Under the pieces are notes generated by a model. That model was not told the origin of the DNA. It did not search any database and worked only from the letters and a program-made list of their open reading frames with translations. From assembly GCF_047495875.1 (NCBI RefSeq), contig NC_092461.1:51036511-51100510 (forward strand): DNA of 64,000 nucleotides, written 5' to 3'. Both the position numbers and the translations under genes were made by a program. Source of the DNA: Pithys albifrons albifrons (lineage: Eukaryota > Chordata > Aves > Passeriformes > Thamnophilidae). Positions 13,161 to 26,400 of this stretch are shown here, piece by piece. Numbering within the stretch: position 1 is the stretch's first letter; each line of letters opens with the position of its first letter.

Positions 13161-15899
13161 TTGTTTACTTTATCTGTGTTATTGTGACCTCCAATTTTAT
13201 TTTATAATACAGGGAGGTGTAAAGTCCATTACAATGGGATAAAAGCACGAAGATTAAAAACCAGCGGAACCAAACTGGTCCTCAGGTTTGAAATAAATAT
13301 TAACCTCCACACAGCTTTACTACTATCATTTTAATCTTCATCATAATGTCTATATTTAACACTGCAGCATCCCCCCTTAAGCTTTTCTCCCCAAGTCAGC
13401 ACACTAGTTCCACAAGTATACAAGGCTATTCTGCAACCTGTTTAGATAATTTTTTCAGGATGGCTGCTCCAAACTTTACAAGCTACTAATTACAGTGAAG
13501 TACCTCAGTGCTCTGTGATGGTGTGTATACTGCATTCTATATGCTGTACTGCAATACTATGCAATGCTTGTTATATTGCTTTAGATGCAGTACCGGTGGC
13601 TCTACCAGGAAGAAACTACTGAAACATAATCGCTCTAGAAACATTAGCATTCTGAGACCCATTAGGTTCCAAAATAGAGCAAAGTTAAATATTTATTTCC
13701 CAGCTATTGATACTTCATGAATCCATTGTAAGAGTCGGTGGCTGCTCTGCCTGTGCTGGAAAAGCAGTGTTCCTGCCCATTACCTATGTGGGAAAGAGCT
13801 CTCAACAGCAGCACTATAACCCCACCTGCACACAGTTCTCCACTCTCTCCACTATTTGCAGGATCCTAAACATAAATCCAATTAAAACATAAAAACTAAA
13901 GAGCTAAACCACCATCTCTAAGAAATCCACTACTTTTTCCATATTTATTCAGGCATGACATCCTACCTTCTGAAATCGGACTAACTCAAAACCAGTTCAA
14001 CATGTGAAAATGCTATTTTAGAAGCCTGCTAAAACTTTAAAGCTACTGATTCTTCCTCTTTCAGATGCCTCTACTACTAAATCATTGTATTCATGGTCAC
14101 AGAATTAATAAAACTTAACACTTCACAAGTAGTGAGATGCAGAAACAAAACCATTCATTCTCTAGGGGAATGATTTTTCCTTAAGCAATTTCCTGTAAAG
14201 CATAATGGCAAACCAGATAGACAATACATGTTGGTTTGGCAAAAAATCAGAAGGATTTTTGTTTGAACCTAATTTGAGGTAATGCCCATAGCTCATGTGT
14301 GGTTTGGAGTAATGCAACCACCCAAAATGCACGCAGAGAAAAAAAATGCTGTCAGGACATCTATTTTTGAGTAAATGCTCAGTAGCACTTGGTACCAAAT
14401 CATAACTGCTCTTCTGAGACAAACCAGACCTTTCAACCAGGGTCATTTATTCCAGGAATAATGGAAGGAAGGAGCTACCCCTTCCTTCCTGTTTCCTAAC
14501 TTTGTAAGCTATCAAAAAGGTTTAGTATTTATTATAAACATGCATCTAAATATCTATTCCTAAAGGTTATATTTAAAAATCTAGATATTTGCGGTGAAGG
14601 AGAAAGCATAGAAATGTACATCTTGAAATGTTACCATTTTGAAGCTATCTACCCTGGAAAAATTATGAAAGCAAAAGAAGCAAAGTAGGAAGAGGTATAA
14701 ATTAAGAAACACCTGTCCACTAGAAAAGAAAACTTAAAACCAGTACTTTACTGCAAAACCTACGTGAAATTGGGCCACTGGTATTTAGATGTTAGTAACA
14801 TTAGGTAACAGATCCCTAAAGCTGTCAGGCTTTTCTTTGTATCCAAAGCCAAGTGATGCACTTTCCTCTTCGTCAAATGTCTTTAGGTCTGAACAGCTAA
14901 AATACCTGCATCCCTGTCTTTGTGCAGCCAATGTGAAAAGGCTTCATTCAGGTGAAAGCAGAAATAATAAGCCTCCGTGAAGAAATACTCAAAAGCTTTC
15001 AGGTCATATTAAAATTTACTGAAACTTCACTGCTGCCGAAGAGGGGCATCTTTTACAATACTGTCAGTTTTCCAGGTACTCCATACTGTGGATATTACAA
15101 TTCATTACATTTTATTAAACCAGGAACACGAAATAGTTCAACTAATGCACCATTTTTGAAGTGGTGAAATATGTATTTTACAGGATACAGAGCATTTCAT
15201 ATGATTTCTAGGGCATAAATGTCAATCTAGCTTTTTTATTACACTGGTTGAGTTTATTTAATGAGCTGTCCTACAATGGAGGCCAGCTCTGCATTTTTCA
15301 CTTGCTTCTGCAGGAAATTTCTGTAGTGAGCAAATAAGCCTGGGTCTGATGCGCTTCCGTCTGCAATCATTGAAGAACCATGCCTGGCAAACAGCTCTGC
15401 ACAGCCTTGTTACCTGACAGAGACCAGCTCCTCACACCGAGAGACTGAGCAGCCTGAGAAGCGCCATCTACATCGTTACCTACAGCGACGAGGCAGATCT
15501 TTTTATTCAGCAAATCCTGCGACTGTGGCAGGGCCAGCTCTGGGAAAGCTGCTTTTTCTGCACTGCTACCCGAGGGATGGAGAAACAATTGCCAAAGACG
15601 GGGGATGAACTGAGGGCTTAATGTGCCTCCTCCTCATCGAGTCTTTCCCCTGGCTGAGTAACCGGGTGCCAAACAGCGTCTGGTTATTGATGACTCCAGT
15701 GTAAATTCCTCACTGATGTCCGATAACCCTGGCAGAGGAAAGATGCCTTTCCAGTACCAGAGAACAGCTGCCTGGAAGGTTTCAGTTCCCTGCCAGGCAC
15801 ACCAAAACATCACTGAGAAACCATGACCTGCCAAACAACGGACAGCAGTGACGAAAACACCTGACTGCTTCATGAAGCAGAGACTACAGACGATAAAAC
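13161..15899. other. LAPTM4B: LAPTM4B intron 1, proximal part
   Basis: Mostly AT-rich intron running up to the CpG island. No further exon, RNA gene or repeat was identified. Confidence 0.5.
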
Positions 15900-16990
15900 A
15901 GGATTTTCTGTGAGGTGTGGTCCGGGCAGCGCTGCTGGAGCTCCCGCACCGGCGGGGCCTGTGTGCTGCTGCCCCCCGGGCTGAGACACAGCGTCCCAAG
16001 TTTGGGAGAAAACCCTCGCTCCAGGCTCTTCATTCCTCGGCTTTTTGCTTGCGATCCAGTCGAGCCTGTCCGTGCACTGCACCTCCTGCCCCCGCTCCCC
16101 TGACCCTCAAACACGCACGTGCTTCATGTCCCAGTTTCGGCAGAGCCGAGATGGATCTCAGGCTGTGCCCACGGGGGAAGCGCCGCGCTCGGCGGCGGCA
16201 GCGCTGGAGCTGCCTGCGCATTCCGCTGTTGCAACAGCACGGCTCCCTCCCGAACCGCGCGGGCTGACAGAGCAGCCTGTGCTGCTGCCATGGGCATCCC
16301 CCGCACGGAACAGCCGCTCAGACCGGCCCCGCAGCCGGAGCGAAGCGCCCGGGGGCACCCCCGGCGGGACGGGCAGAGCTGGGGCCGCTTACCAGGTACC
16401 AGACGCCGAGGATGATGGTGCCGGTGCGCACATGGCAGCAGAGGCAGCAGCTGTTGGAGTAGAAGCGCGCCCAGGGCGAGCTCAGCATCTCCGCGGCTTC
16501 TCGGGGCTCCTCAGCGCTCTGCTCGCGTCTCCGGCCCTTCCGCGCCGCTCCGCGGAGGCGGGGCCGGGCAGGGCCGGGGCCGCCCCTCGGCGGGCGGGAC
16601 ACAGAACGCGGCCCGGCCCCGGCAGCGGCGGGGGGGTTTTGCGGCCCCAGCGGGGCCGGCAAACGTCCCCGCTGCAAGAGCCACTTTTCCCGCCGGAAAA
16701 CCCGAAGCACGGGGGATCTCGGCACACGAGGTCCAAGGAATTCCGGGGCTGGCAGCCTGGCCTCGGCCCGGGGCTCTCCCGGGCCCTCCCGCCGCTCCCC
16801 GGCCCTGCAGCGAGCCCGGGCACGACCAGCGGGGCCGGCGCTTCCTTGGCAGAGCCTGTGGCTCCTCGCGCAATTCCTGACCGGCAAAGCAGCAGAAATA
16901 AACTCTTATTTCACTGCAAAGAAAGACAATATCGGAAGAGATCATGGAATGCTTTTATTTTTCCCCAGATTCGGAAGGGATGAACATTTA
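15900..16990 (-). promoter_or_regulatory. LAPTM4B: LAPTM4B CpG-island promoter
   Basis: About 1.1 kb has high GC and abundant CpG, unlike anything else in the window. It surrounds the first coding exon of LAPTM4B and must contain its promoter and 5' UTR on the minus strand. It has runs of GC-box-like sequence and no clear TATA box, as expected for a widely expressed gene. Long open frames on both strands here, including one of 312 codons on the plus strand, come from the scarcity of AT-rich stop codons. CpG islands of this kind often fire in both directions, so an antisense transcript is possible. Confidence 0.85.
16393..16488 (-). CDS. LAPTM4B: LAPTM4B coding exon 1
   Basis: LAPTM4B is a four-pass membrane protein of late endosomes and lysosomes, involved in sphingolipid and amino-acid transporter handling and in lysosomal sorting. 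This exon encodes the first 32 residues: [18 protein letters not shown] followed by the start of membrane segment 1 (ILGVWYL). The Cys-rich cytosolic start followed by a hydrophobic stretch is diagnostic of the LAPTM4 family. The first three to four residues differ from mammals. The ATG at 16488-16486 has a purine at -3. The exon ends in phase 0 at a good donor (CTG|GTAAGC). The remaining exons lie left of the window. The frame is open for 133 codons upstream, with an in-frame ATG at 16887. Human LAPTM4B is known to make a longer form from an upstream ATG, so an extended form is possible here too. Confidence 0.93.
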
Positions 16991-17135
16991 TTTTCTTCAC
17001 AGTGTCCTCCTAATCCTCCCCCAAAGCCGCTGCTGTGGAGGAGCCTGGAACAGCCCGTGTAACTGATACACGAGGTAACATTAACCTGACTGCCCCTGCC
17101 TGGAGTTAATGCCCTGGTGAGAAATGCTCACATTT

Positions 17136-17480
17136 TGCCAATAAAATTTGGAGGGGGCAAAGTCGTCAAAGCAAAACTAAACTTTTATTTAACAAATTCA
17201 CCTGAATCGGGTGTGTCCTTCTGGCCTAGGAGACAGACCCAGAATAAAAAGAAACAGAACTTTTTATACCCTTTCCCGACCGAAAGGTCCCTGCCCCCTC
17301 TTCTGTTGGCTGGGAATTGGGGTTCACAGTCTGGCCCGGTTCGCCTGCCTGTCGAAGACCTCCCACCCCCCTCCAAAGGTGCGAAAAACCGTTGGAAACT
17401 TAACTACCCCTTAACTATTCTCTTACAGTTCTTTAAGCTTCAGCAAAACGTTAATTCTTTTTCTATCACCCTGATGTGTT
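17136..17480 (-). mobile_element. LTR, ERV1-like, upstream of LAPTM4B
   Basis: Read on the minus strand this shows a TATA box (TATAAA near 17263-17268), then AATAAA (17184-17189), then a U5-like segment ending TTATTGGCA at 17136. That is the layout of an LTR in the same orientation as LAPTM4B. The U3 start is not resolved: no TG/CA pair with a clear target duplication was found at the right end. It lies about 0.65 kb upstream of the LAPTM4B start codon, just outside the CpG island. Confidence 0.55.
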
Positions 17481-20400
17481 GAGGGGGACAGCAGCACTGG
17501 GGGGACGGACCCAGTGCACTGATGCAGGTTTGAGCAAAACTTCCTACCAAGCAGCTGACTTTTAATTTGAGACTTGTGTCATCCTCTAGAGAAAATAATG
17601 CTCTAAACCCTACCAGGAAGTCTGTATGTCTACCCTGACCCTCAGCATAATTTATTTACTGCCATCCAATTTGGCTTTCTACCAAATCCCACAACTTATC
17701 ATCAAAACATAACATTGAAAAGTACTCCAATGCTTCTCTATATGGTTGCTTTGGGGCTCTTCATTGCTTCATACATACATCTGTACAGAACAGGAACTTC
17801 AAGATAAAAGCTATCTTGGCACTGAGGAACATTTCTAACTATGCCTTATCCCTACTTGTAAAGCCACTATAGGAAATTAAATTAAAAATACTCTAAGTAG
17901 AAACGTTACATAGCCTCTGTTCTTAGTTTGTCCTTATAAAACTGTCAGGGATTTGGCAGGATTTTTTTTTTTTTTTTTGCACAAAGGGAAAAGAGGCCTG
18001 GCACTGAATTTCTAATTTTGACTGAATTATATGCATAAACTAAATACTGTATTTGCAAGATTTGCATTCAAAAATGAAACTAAAATTGCAGTAAAAAGAA
18101 TCATCTACATTAACAAAACAAATATTTGAGAGATCAAAGGAAATTCCTAAACCGTGAGGTCTGGACTATCTCTGGTAACCTTGAAAGACCTTGTCCTTTA
18201 ATACCAGAAAGCAGTCAAGTCAGAGACTAAACCCTTGTATGTATGCCTTTTAAGTGTATGTAGAAGGGAAGAGCATCTGCTTTGTGAAGGTTATCTGACC
18301 AAGGACCTGACCTTTTCAAAGCAAAGGGGGCAATAAATAAATAGGGATTCGATAAACAAGGACACACAGATGCAAACCTGGTGGACAAGGGAGAGAGTGC
18401 CAAACCCCAAAAGTCTCAGGTTACTGATTGATGGGCCATTGAAGAGCTTCATAAGAAACTTTGGAGGGGGTCACCTGGAGTTTGTAACTGATAAGAAGGG
18501 CCAGACAAGTAGAACATGAGGATTTGGCATATTTGGGGGGGGTGGGGGTGGGTGTCTCCTCAAAACATTGAAAAGAATAATTAGAGGAAGGGGATCAGGA
18601 AGGAGGAAAGGGGTATGTATAATAGGGGTCAGTCATGTGTAAAGTCTGACAGAGCCCTCTTCTCTGTTCATCCTCTCCTTATGGAAGCTTTCTGAACTGT
18701 CTGTCTGTGTAGTCTCCACTCCCCACACAGCGTGTGTGGGTGCTGTAACGAGCAAGTGCCAGCTCCGGGGATATCAGGGAGAGTGGGGTGAATGTGGGCT
18801 CAGTGCCGGCAGCTGGAGTGGGCCCATGGGTCACAGCCTGATGACTGGGGCTGGCTGCTGGCACTGGGTGATTCTCTTGCAAGCATCCAGCTGGACTGTA
18901 CTTGGATCTTCTGTGAGTCCTACAGGTAGGAGGCACAGATGAAGGCAGCACATTGTCTGTGGTCATCTGTGCAACTGTTCCTGTTAGGGTCCTGTGCCTG
19001 CAAATGGCAGAGCAGCACCTCTGTCCCTCAGCCTGGGATGGGCACAACAATTTGATCTTTAGCAGACAAGCAGGAGAAGCCTCAGACCCTGGAACTGCTG
19101 GAGGCAGTGACTGCTTAAAACATCTCCCAGCACAGCACTCCTCTCTGTAAAGAGAAATGAACTGCATGTCTGCTTTTGCTTATGGTTTTCCATCAATGGC
19201 TTTAACCTCCATATCCTCAGAAAAAAAAGGAAGAATGAACAGGTGAACACTAATCACTTCAGAGCAGTTTACAGTATAATTATTAATTTCTACTGAAAAA
19301 GCCCTATGGGAAAGATCAGGAAACATCAGGCTTCACATCACACTCTTAATTTATAACCAGCTGCATTTGGTTTGCTTGGCCAGGTTCGGGTTGTGTGGCA
19401 GAGCCCGAGTATTGTCACACCTAGAGACCCATGACCACAGTCTCTGTAGGTCAAGCCACCATGCCATTCACTTTGCCTTATAAAACAAGAAACAGCAAAC
19501 ACTTCTTACTGAGATGGCTGTGAATCCATCATACCTGATCTTACACCCAGATGGTGGAGGATCATTTAAGATGTAACAGGGACAACTTCTGAACTGGATG
19601 ACACCTGAGTTTTGTCAAGGTTCCTAAAGGTACAATAGACACTCCAGATTGTCATCTTTATACATCAAAACCTGAACAGGATCAATATCACTTTCTTGAT
19701 CAGAAAATTATATAAACTTAAGTGAATTGGTAGCCTACTTACAAGCAGTTTAGTTGTGCTGAAAAAGTAAATAATCTTTCCAGTGGGATCTATGATATAA
19801 TAAGAAATTTTTCCAAGGGAACATTCAGTGCTGAAATTAAACTGCCCAGTGTCAAAGCCTAATGCACCCTTGCTCAGCCACTGGTCAGTGTGAAGGCTGT
19901 AGGATGATCCAGAAGAGAAGTGCAGACTCATGGCTGCTGTCTGCCCCTCCTTACCACAGCAGAGCTGTAAATCACTAAACTCATTTCATATAGCCATTTG
20001 TTCCTCACAGCACACCCTGAGCTACACTAGCCAGCTGGGGAGGGACCCAGCCCAGCTTCACTTCATTGCCAAGTGTTCTCTGTGCTGCAAACTGTTAAAG
20101 AAAAAATTCAGTATATTTGGTGTCCTGCTTCTGTTCTGTACTCCCCTATGTGTTCCCTGTGATCTTCTCACTCCAGGGACAACTATGCCCTCCTGCCAGA
20201 GGATGCTCTCATCCATTTGGCATTTTCTTGCGCTTTCCTAGGGGTCTCTAAAATTGGTTACTGGTACTTCTCAACTTTTTCATACTTGTCTGAACAAGAT
20301 TGCTGGAAGAGGACAGTTGGCTCAGAAGCTGCCTGTTATTCACTCCTTCTGTCTGCACTCACAGCCCACAGAGATGGTGCAGCATAGTTCAACTGGCCTT

Positions 20401-23400
20401 GAATGATTCAATTACACTGTTGCCCAGCATTGCCTACAGCATATAAACAAAAGCAGCTCAAGGGAATCCCATCTTCTGCTTGTAGGATTGGCCACGTGCT
20501 CCAAAGTGAGCAGAGACATTATTAATTGTTTTGTATTTGGCCAGGATAAGACAAGATAAGAAAAGGGTTAAACATTGTTCAGAAACCAAGGTCTGGGTAT
20601 TGTCCTTGGGCATAGCAAGGTGACATCATTGGGAAACTGTGATTTTAGTAGAGAGTCATTTGAAGTGTCCAAGCTTTTGTTCTGCTTGCTCCAGAGCCTG
20701 TGTTTCAACATGGCTGCAAATTATTCAAGTATGAAAAATTTAATTCAACTAAGTTCAAAAAAGTCTGTGCTTTCTAAAAAAAAAAAGTAAACCTCCAATG
20801 AAGGCCTGACACTATCTCTCTGCCACAAAGATTGGCCAACATGCAATCCAATAGGACTGCTGCCACAATTCAAATTGGGTTCAAGAGGTCATTCATTCTT
20901 CTGATTTGTGTACAAAAGATCAGAGTGAGAACAGTATTTTCTCTCCAGCATGTTACAGCTCGGAATACATCTTAGAAGCCTGTAAGACAACCATTGCAAT
21001 GGCACAGCTTGGTGTGCAATTGCTTGCACAGAGCTAGTGAAATTCTCTTGTTTCAATACCCAAAATGGACAACAAATGGTTATTAGTTGGTAGGGGTTTT
21101 TTTCTTCTTTCTTTTAAAGTTCTTTTTTCACCTTTAAAAATTGTTGACAGGAATACCTGGAACTTTTTAAACTCACCGCTAGGATATTTTGGCATGATTT
21201 GCCTTACACAAGATAGTGATTCTAGTATCTTAGAAAACTGATATACTTACACATTTTCTTTCCTGATGGTGAGGTGCATTTGCAACTCTAGCTTTCTCAG
21301 GCCACAGCTTCTTAATTCTGTTTTAAAGTTGCTGGTTATAATAAGCATATCATTAAAATATTTTGATACCTTGCCCTGCCAAGAGCTTAAATGTTCTCCA
21401 AGGAAAACCTTTCTTTAGTGCATCCTTCCTTTTCCTGTTTGCTGACTTGAAAGCCTTTCAGTTTTGTTGTGATGATATAGGACTGAAAAAGGGGGGTGAG
21501 TTCTGGAGTACAATGAGAACCAGCACTTTCTTTTTTAATTTTGGCCTTCCCATTAATGCCAGCCTCACAGATTATTTTTAACATTTGGGTGAGAAGAAAC
21601 CATCTGTGCTACATTCATTAGAAATCTCAAAAATAGGTTAGGTAATTATCGAATAATTTGCTTGGCAGTAGATTTGCAATTTGGTAACATGTCCTGGAAG
21701 CCTTTCTTCAGATACAGTATGCTTTCCATGGGCTGCAGTCTCCGCAGAGGCTATGTGCTGCAGCATGGAGTGCCTGCTTCCAGAAGTCCCTGACTCTTCT
21801 GTGTCCACTGTCTTTTTCCTCTCCCTTGTCTGTGCTGTTCTTTCTTAGGCACTTTTGCACAGGGTTGCCAGAGGCTCAAGTTTTACCTTGCAGAAGATAT
21901 TTACACTGGAGTTAGAGCTTGGCTGTGCCAGTATCCTAGCTATAAAAATCATCAATTTTCTCTCCTTTTGCTTTGGGAAGTCTATGGATTTCTGTAAAAA
22001 CTTTGGTTTTCCCACTTAAAGCTTGCACCCCAAATTACACCAAGGGAGATGGGAGAACTCTAGCTTTTCCCTGCCCGCTGGCTCATCATGCTTGAAGATG
22101 CTGAGAAGTGGAGACACCACCACCTCTTGAAACAGTTATCAACCGAATTGGTAAGTGCAGGTGTCCTGTATCCAACTAAAACTCATCACCTTTTCCTCCA
22201 TGAGCCTATAAACCCTTTAGCACCTCGTATTGAAGTAATTTATGCTCTACACAAGCTCTTCTGCAAGAGTTTTTGATAAATTAATTCTTTGCTCATCGGA
22301 CACTGCTTCCAGTCCTTTGCTTATTGTTTCTCTCACTAGATAGTTTTGTAAAAACCTTTAAAACTTCAGGCATCAGACATAACAGTATTTATTTAGTCAA
22401 TGGACACACTATTGGGATTGTACCCCCCATTCCTCTTCACTACACAGATTAAAACATCCCCAGAAGTACACTTGACCTTTTACTACACTGACCTAGTGGA
22501 AGGTCATGCTTGGAGGTTTTTTGTCTTTTGGCCTGAATGCTTATGCTGGATACCGTATTAAACTGACTGGGACATTTTATCCATAATCTGTAGCCAATTA
22601 TAGAACATAAATTACAGCATACAGGGATGAGACAGGGCTGTTGGATAAATTGGTTGTTGTGTTGCCAGCAGTCTCACTGCTTGCCAGATTGCTTGAGCAA
22701 AGGGAATCTCAGGGACAGGTTCTAATACTGTGTTGAGTTTGTTGTCAGAGAGGTCACAGGTCTCTGACTGATAGGAAAGGCAAACCTTCTAAGAAAAGCT
22801 AATATACATTAAATAACATTTATTTCCTTTTAGTTCCATTATTTAGATTGGTTAATGTTTAATTTATGGATTCAATTGAGTATGGCTCAACACTGGGAAT
22901 GTTGCCAGATTTTATTCCCTTTTTCACTATGTGATTATCGGTTTTTCCCCTTCTTTTAAAATCTCACTTTTTTTCTTTTGATGTAGAAGAATGGTGATAT
23001 TCCCTCTCGGTTTTGATCATCAAGCATGTTCTGTTTATGTATGTGTTTGGATTTTTTTTTCTTTGCTTCTGTTGAATAAAAGTCATGATCATTTTGTCTT
23101 TTATCAACAATCTCAGTCCAGTGATAAATTATGTTTTTTGGTTGTATTGAGAACCCATACTGATTTTAAGTGCAGTACATAAAAATTAAAACAACACATC
23201 TTCCACAACTGTAATTTATTACTACCTGTAACTTACCCCAGAAACACTTCCCAGTTTTGTCCTTTTAGATTCCAGTCAGATTTCAAGCAGTAACTCACCT
23301 CTTCATCTGAGGGCCTGCTTAGACTTTTCCCCAAGTGCACTTTATTCTTCAATACATTAAACCAAATGCACCAAACCCCCAAGCTCTGAGCTATCACCAA

Positions 23401-26400
23401 CTTTAAAGCAACTGAATAGCATCACCATCATTACTTTGAATACCTATGGAGTTTTTCCTCTTCTGCTCTCTTCCATGCCTGCTGGACTTTTGAGAAAACT
23501 CCTGAGTGTGCCATTCAGTTCTCCACACCAGTGTTCATCACAGGCAGAGGTTTGCCATGGAGCATTACAGAGACATCCAGTATTCCATGTGGTTTTTTCT
23601 ATGCCAAAAATAAAGCACTCAACTTTCTCACAGTGTCATATCTTCTGCTCATTTACCCATCTACTACTTATTATGGAGTCACCAATGGAGCTCACTTGCT
23701 TGCCAGCCAAGCCTGCAGAACGTGCCATAGGAGATGGTGCCTTTACACTGTGAAAATATCAGCTGGGTTTGTCCCCTTCAGCTGCCTGTCCTGAATCCCC
23801 TTGACGACTGATTTGCTGAGCACACAACAGCAATACAAACACAGTTAGCCAATACCTGCCTTTCTCTGCTGAGGCAAACTGCAAGTATGGTACATGCAAT
23901 GTAACACCTTTTATATACACTATACATAATTACAGGTCTGGGGTATGTCCTTCATGAAGTGCAGAGACACAGCACATACTGCCTTTGCTGCTTCAAGAGC
24001 AAGGGAAACATTTCTGTATAGTGCTGAAGGTGTGAAAGTTCAATTGGATTGTTTGTTCCAAATTATAAATCTTTTGTATGTGTTAGGAAATACAGCTAGA
24101 AAATCTAGATTTAAAGTAACACAAGATGTAGCCACCAATACCAGGTGTATGTGTGGGTGTGGTAAGACTGAAGCTTTCTAATACTGTATATTTTATATGG
24201 TTTCTTCTAAGGGGAAAAATACCAAGACTGCTAATATTCTTCTAATTATAGAAACTAGAGATACTTTTTGATTCTCTTCATCACAATCTCCAAAATGTCC
24301 TCCTGATGTCCAGAAGTAACACTGATAGTTTAAGTCATATGTCTAATTTTTCATGCTCTGCTTTGTGCAGCAAATCACATAATACCAGTAAAATTCTACT
24401 GAAATAGCATCATTTGTCAACTGATCCCCAAGTGCAGTATAAACACCACTTCAAAAGCATGTCTCACAATCATACTGCTTTCTGCTGGATGTCTCCATGA
24501 GTTATCAATGTATATTACTATATTGGGACTGTAAACCATTTTATAGGCATGCACATGTTGATGTGCTTTGATTATAGCCTGGAGCAACTTTGGGAAATCC
24601 TGACTGAGCCAACATTGCAGAGAAACCCCAGCTCAAACTGGTATTCAGTAATGGACTAGTAAAGGCACAGAGAAACTGTAATTGCAGTAAGACACAATTC
24701 TAACTCGTCATCTCCACTGTAACTCATTTATTTTCAAACACCTATTTACAAATCTTTGGAATACAAGTGGCTTAGTCTTAGCATTTGGAAAGCCCATCTC
24801 TGCAGATCAGAATGGACACATTTGTCACTTTGGGGAGCAATACCTCCTATCTTCTCCTCTCATCGTCTCGTTCAGTCACTGTTTAAAGTGATTCTGACAT
24901 TGCTCTGAAATTGTTGTCTAAGGCTTCAAAATAAAGTCAAGCTCAGTGGGGCAAGCTGGTAAGTGTGTAACAGTTCAAAGCCATTCCTATGCATCCTGCA
25001 GCTTCCTTATTGCTCTTTCTTGCAGTGAAGTACCTAACACTGCTCAGCTTCTCAGCATCCAACTTTCATTTTTAACATAGAAATCACCGATCACCAACAT
25101 GACATTCTCCAAGCCCAGGCATACTTTGAAAATGTAAATCTGCATATTTTCCCATATACACTAAATACCCCTTTGGTATTTTGTGTATATGAGACTTTAA
25201 CCCACTTAACTGCTATATAGGATAGCTTCATATTTGTAAGACAGAACCCCTTACTGAGAGCTGCTGATGGAGGCATCCTTAAAGCCCTGACAATACCCTG
25301 CTGATTACTCAGTTCATTTGCAGTGGGGCTGAGCCACTGATTTACCATTAAAAAACTCCAAAAAAACAAAAGAACAAAATTTTCAGTTAAGAGTTCTTCC
25401 CTCAGTTAAACTTGTCAAAATACCTCCTTTGAGGTGGATTGCTCAAGAAAAACTTGGAATGATTAAGTCTAAAGAGTTTAAAGCCTCAAATTGTACTATG
25501 TCCTCTACAGAGCAGCAACGAAAAGCAGAAGTGAAACACTATGAAAGATAACGTGTGAGTCTTCACATAAGAAAATGTGTACCAGCATGATGCTCTCTGG
25601 CTGGACAAAGTGATGAATCCCACTGGCATACTAGTGCAAAGTCAAAGATTTTTGGCGATGGAATTAGAAGTATAAAGTGAAGCACTTGCAATCCTGCTTA
25701 CACATGTTTACCTTGTGCTGCACAACAGATGTTCTGCCTCAAAGTGAACTGGCAAAAAGTTATTTTCTGATGTGACACACATGACTTCTGACCAAGTTTA
25801 ACCAAAGTCTAGGATTCACATGATGTGACTGCAGAAATCCAAAACGTGGCAATCTTTGGGTATGTAAAACTTGCCCCTGTCAGTTACTGACATGCCAGGC
25901 TTTGGAACTCCTCATTTATGCATCTCTACAAAGTATTTTTTATATTCAAGGTAGTACAAGTGTTTTAATCATTATAAAAACAATCACTAAATCTGCTGTT
26001 CTGCATGCCTAGTAAGGACTCACAGAAAAAGACAAGCTCCTAAAACATCTTACAGAAGTTCATGACTTGGATGACTTTGAACTGCATCTCTGTAGGATAT
26101 GAATATAAAAGAGCACAGTATTGATTTGCCCGCTCAATTCTGTCAAGTGCTGAGCCAACTCCAGAAAAGCACTTAAATACTTTTTACTACTAGTATTACT
26201 GTTCAAAAGTGTTCAATATCCAGGTCAAATCTAAGTGACATTATTTGTATTAAAAAGATACATTTTGGGGTTTTTAAATAGATAAATAATCACATTTGTT
26301 CAGAGTAGATAGCTGTTTGAACCTCTGTCCCTCAAAACTGCAGAAAAGAATTTCAGTAAAATGGAAGAAAATGTTTAAAATCTCCACTATGATTAAGATT

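Noticed and set aside
16045..16983. 312-codon open frame on the plus strand in the CpG island
   Set aside because: High GC removes stop codons by chance. It overlaps LAPTM4B exon 1 on the other strand and shows only low-complexity Pro/Ala/Arg/Gly text.
18290..18720. Possible LTR in the intergenic region
   Set aside because: No polyadenylation signal, no TG/CA ends and no target duplication could be found.
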